Assembly (NCBI GenBank): GCA_009746045.1
Contig: RPFO01000065.1
Coordinates: 3,897,009-3,961,008, forward strand
Length of the DNA stretch: 64,000 nucleotides
Direction of reading: 5' to 3'
From: Mesostigma viride
Lineage: Eukaryota; Streptophyta; Mesostigmatophyceae; Mesostigmatales; Mesostigmataceae
Shown here: positions 60,335 through 64,000 of the stretch, piece after piece
Layout: every line of letters begins with the position of its first letter
How positions within the stretch are numbered: position 1 is the stretch's first letter
Position numbers and translations under genes: made by a program
Notes under the pieces: generated by a model
Databases searched by the model: none
Told to the model about the DNA's origin: nothing
What the model saw: only the letters and a program-made list of their open reading frames with translations

Positions 60335-63300
60335 GGTAGCCATGGCTGACGGCGGAGCTCATAACTTTCACGTTTGGCCACCAAATTCGGCCGTGAATAT
60401 CACAATCGCTTCGTCTTTCTAAGACGCTTATACTGATTTTATTTTCCAAAGCCGTTTTACGCAATATATGACGAGCAAATGCTCCTCTATACGCAACGCT
60501 GCCAGCCTGGCAGCTGCGCTAAACCCTGGAAATACGCCTGCAGCTTCGCCCTCAGGCCCGGCAGCTGTGGCACTAGTCGCGCACTGGTGGTTGCCCAGCC
60601 AGCCGCCCCCCCGGCCTTGCCTCGCCATCTGCATGCATCGCCTGAGCCGGCCAAACGCAGACGCCCTGCCGAGCCGCATTGTGCCAGGGACGAGATCGCC
60701 TTTGACATCAACGCACATGGCTACTGGAATATCACAGCCCATGGCCAGGAGCCTTCATGGAAGCCGCGTGTCTTACGGCACGCACGCCTCGCTTATTGAC
60801 CTGTGCTCGCACCTCATCTCCCATGCACAACCGCGGCCTCTGGCCTGAAGTGGCCAGCCTTTCAACAGCGCCGTGGATCTCCCGATCATTCTCCGCACGA
60901 ATCGCCCCCGGCTCCAGCGCTTCGCCCTCTGCTCCCTCCTCGGGCGCTCGGAAGCCGAGATCTGGGCTCCGGCCCCACCGCCGCCCCCCACCGTCGCGAC
61001 CGAAACCATCGTCCGCAACCTCCTTGTAAGTCCTGAGTCCTGACGCTTTCGAGCAGCACCGGTGCATGTCAGAACCCCCTACAGTAGTCGCTGCAGATGC
61101 CAGTGTGGCGGTGCCCAATGGGCGGCACGCTGGCTGCTGAGCTCCCTCACCTTTCCACCACCGTCACCTCCACCTCCACCCTCCTCGCCTCCACCTCCAC
61201 TGCCACTCCCACCTCGATCTGACTGCCGCCCTCGATCACAGCCCAGCCGATCCTCGACCTCCACCAGCGCCTTGCAAGGACACCGCCATCGCCATCGAGT
61301 GCCTGCAAAACACCGCAGGCCGCATCACCGCCCAGGCGGTGAGTTAACTGAAATAGCCGGCAAGCCAGCCCCCGCTGGCCCAGGCGGCGACCGGCCCTCC
61401 CACCCAGACCTGGGCGCCGACCAGTCGGTGCTCAAGCACCACACCACCTCCACCACCTCCACCATCGCGGCACAGCTCAAGCAACAAGCCCTCAACCTCC
61501 GCGAGGAGGCCGACCGCACCCAGCGCAGCGACAATGTCATCGGACGTCAAGCACTTCGACCAGCCGGCAGATGAGACGTACTCGACGACTCTTCTCATGG
61601 CAATGGGGGCGCGACATTCTTGCCCCCATGTGCAACTCACTGGTGAGCTGCGGATGTCGGATGCCTGCCTTCCCCGCGCGCCGGTGGGGTAAGGCTGGCC
61701 CGGCCCGGCCCGCGCTCCTCACCTTAATTATTTATAAGTACATGGTAGATAAGCTGTCATTCGATCCTTACATATGCCGCAAGAAGCTCTCGAGGACTCG
61801 CTACACGCTGGACGACGACCTGCCCCTCAGTGGCCCAGCAACAACCACGATGCGAGCTTAGTACATGGCCGACCTACCTCCAGCTCATGCAGAGCGCAGG
61901 GGGGCCGGAAACCGGTATACTGGCTCACACCCAACAGTTTTGTCCTCAATTGAGGACAGTGCAATGCTGTTAATAACTCACACACACAAAAAAAATTAAA
62001 TATGGGGCTTTGAACCATGATCATTTATGATGTGTTTGAGAGTTCCAATGCTTAACATCATCCATATGTGCGCATTTCCTATTTAATTATGAATTGTTAA
62101 ATAGGGGGGCCTGCATCGGCAACCAAGGAAAACCCTCCACTATAATGCACGAGAGAATGAGACACAAAGACCATGCTTCCAAGGACCATAAGCGGTCACC
62201 AAACCCATAGGACACCTCCCTAACATGTGGCAGCCACCCCGGGGCTGCCCATGCTTGGCCACCCCACGGACAGCTATGACATATGGCCAGGAACCCGATA
62301 CGAGCAACTGCACTTGGCAGAGCACAAGGAAAGCTAGCTATGCCAAACTAGGGTAAGGACAGGTTTTCAGTGGCCGAGTAGGGTCCTAGGTCTTCGTAGG
62401 ACGCTTAGGTGACACCATGGTGCTTTAGCACCCTAAGTAGAGCCATGCATGCAATATAAAGGGCTCATTATAGGTATCGCAAAGACGAAGAGGCTATCAC
62501 AGCAGCAGAATGCCAACATGACAAGGTCAACTCCTCTACCTAGCTCCCTCTAGAAAAAGGGTTATGTGTCAGAAACCAAATAGGCAAGATCCCAGAAAGC
62601 CTGGGAAAAACTTTCAGCAACAAGGCAGCAACAAGAAACTATCCACACGTACGCTTACCATAGCAAGCAAGGCATTGCTTCTAACGCCAGCGTTGGCCAT
62701 GCAGATAACGATTACCTTTGCATTGACGGAACGGAAGGAAAAAACGGTGGCCAGCTAACACTCGCCTCTCCCCATTCAACAGCGGCATGAAAATGAAGGG
62801 GCTGGGCATAATACACAATCGAAATCATACAATGTAATCGAATAACAACCTACGACATGTGTTGTCGTAATTTATATGAAGAAACGGATGCGGATGATGT
62901 CCGGAGACGGCTTCTCGACGTGCTCCCAGCCGGCCAGATGCGCGGAAAGGCTCGAAAATTATAAAAGAAAGCATGGGGACGCGCGGGCAGCACCCAGCCT
63001 TGCGGCAAATGAAATCTATGGCTCGCGCCCACCGCCGTCGTCGCCAGGCGCAACGACGATCTGACGACATAAAAACTGGGTATATTTAACGCTTCCAACC
63101 GCCCAAAATACTTGTACCCAGAACTCGCCCTTGAACCCGAAAGCGTAACAATACCCACCCTCACGGTATCCGTTGCTAATGTCAAGAAAAAAGCGCGCAT
63201 CACAGAGCAGTATACCGGCTTGTCATGCAATCTACGTCGCCTCCCGTTTTTCTGCAAACTAGACAAATTCCGTTCATCAAAGAATTTTTTAGAGAATCAA

Positions 63301-64000
63301 AAGCGACTGCCCCCAAAAACAGCTTGGGCGGAAGCTCTAGATGTCGATCTATAACTCTGTCTTGGTCCGGGGCAAAACGATCGCCTGTATAGTTCAGGCA
63401 AGCCTCGGACCTGGCTCGACCCCATAGCCGCAATTTGCGGGAACACACGCACACATTGCAACGTTCCCACCAAAATAGGTACTTTTCTCCACCACATAAT
63501 TTACAGGTACGGACGGGTCCTGTCGACCCCAGTACCGCGCCGCGCCGGGTACCGAGTCCATTTTCGCGGGAAAAGGGTCAGATGACCGTTGGGACCAAGG
63601 TTTCGCGCCAATACCTGCTGCTGAAGGTGCTGTCCTTATTGGGAGGATTTTGTCCTCAATTGAGGACATGTGAGTTTGGGGCAATACTGGAAGGGGGACG
63701 TCATCCATGTCGACCACAAGCCCTGCAGCACTGGCACCCCCAGCAACCCCAGTACCTAGCTAGGGAATATAGCAGTAGCTAGTGCAGAATCATCATTAGT
63801 TAGGCTTAGCATAGCAAGTGGCCCACGCGCATCAGCGCCCATAAGGGCCCCCATGGATGATGCGCTTTCAGCATTTAGCCACGCTCTGCCTATAATCGGA
63901 CTCCCCATGGATGATGCATTAAGAATTTAGCCCAGCTCTGCCTATGCAGAGAGTCACTCTCTGATGAGAAGCCATGCCCTAGCGGCCTTTGTATAGCCGG
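60335..64000 (+). mobile_element. ORF1-only retroelement, copy C, split by an insertion
   Basis: The left part 60335-61923 starts like copy B (GCCATGGCTGACGGCG...CGTGAATATCACAATCG). It carries a strongly frameshifted ORF1-like region: ATG about 60469, SLAAALNPGN, GTHASLIDLCSHL, QLKQQALNLREEAD, YICRKKLSRTRYTLDDDL. It breaks at GGTATACTGG. The right part resumes at about 63684 (ATACTGGAAGGGGGACGTC) with the 3' untranslated region, including the CAGAGAG-TCA-CTCTCTG hairpin (63947-63963), and runs off the window. Joining the two sides matches copy A (GTATACTGGAGGGGGCGGTC) across the break. Confidence 0.8.
61924..63683. mobile_element. 1.76-kb element with palindromic ends, inserted in ORF1 copy C
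   Basis: Flanked by the direct repeat ATACTGG (61917-61923 and 63684-63690). Each end carries the same 18-bp perfect palindrome TGTCCTCAATTGAGGACA, at 61941-61958 and 63651-63668, with loosely related CACCCAAC / CCCCAAAC outside it. I see no transposase, so it is probably non-autonomous. It contains TACGGACGGGT at 63513, also seen in the repeat near 27594. Confidence 0.82.

Overview
The window is nuclear DNA of a eukaryote, most likely a green alga. Reasons: GC-rich coding exons are split by GT-AG introns whose phases can be checked; there is a plant-type ATG13; one large gene is followed by a TGTAA motif, the usual chlorophyte polyadenylation signal; and simple repeats, minisatellites and several transposon classes fill the introns and spacers. 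There is no bacterial gene organisation, operon or CRISPR array. The species cannot be named from the sequence.

Layout. 1-3372: pure TCCTTG hexanucleotide array. 3387-4098 and 5340-5826: two arrays of a ~46-bp repeat centred on the perfect palindrome CCAACGGCCGTTGG. They flank the first visible exon of an unrecognised multi-exon gene (4120-9263), and the second array lies inside its intron. 9722-11717 (-): non-LTR reverse transcriptase remnant split by a 1.34-kb inverted-repeat element. 11733-17150: gene-poor, with a ~174-bp divergent tandem repeat and retroelement tails. 17154-18338 (-): intronless leucine-rich-repeat (AMN1/F-box type) protein. 20800-30091 (+): cyclophilin with a predicted N-myristoylation signal, 6 or 8 exons, and large repeat-filled introns. 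30100-36200: retroelement debris, a mitochondrial-type tRNA-Tyr fragment and a second reverse transcriptase remnant. 36232-43722 (-): complete 8-exon short-chain dehydrogenase of the DHRS12 type. 44614-48185: PIF/Harbinger-like DNA transposon with a decayed transposase and an internal ~67-bp minisatellite. 48701-54963 (+): ATG13, 4 exons, unusually long. 55640-64000: repeated retroelements that carry only an ORF1-like protein, one of them split by a 1.76-kb element with a clean target duplication.

The four recognised genes (LRR protein, cyclophilin, DHRS12-type reductase, ATG13) are ordinary cell functions and show no sign of working together. ATG13 belongs to the autophagy-initiating ATG1 kinase complex. 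The novelty is in the repeats: a 14-bp insert seen three times, each time between 6-8 bp direct repeats; a family of retroelement 3' ends with a stem-loop and a TTAA-type tail, including one compensatory base-pair change; intronic palindrome arrays; and nested elements with clear ends.

Gene models were joined by hand from splice signals and reading phase. Exon coordinates for cyclophilin, DHRS12 and ATG13 keep frame at every junction. The unknown gene does not keep frame across its G-rich minisatellite.
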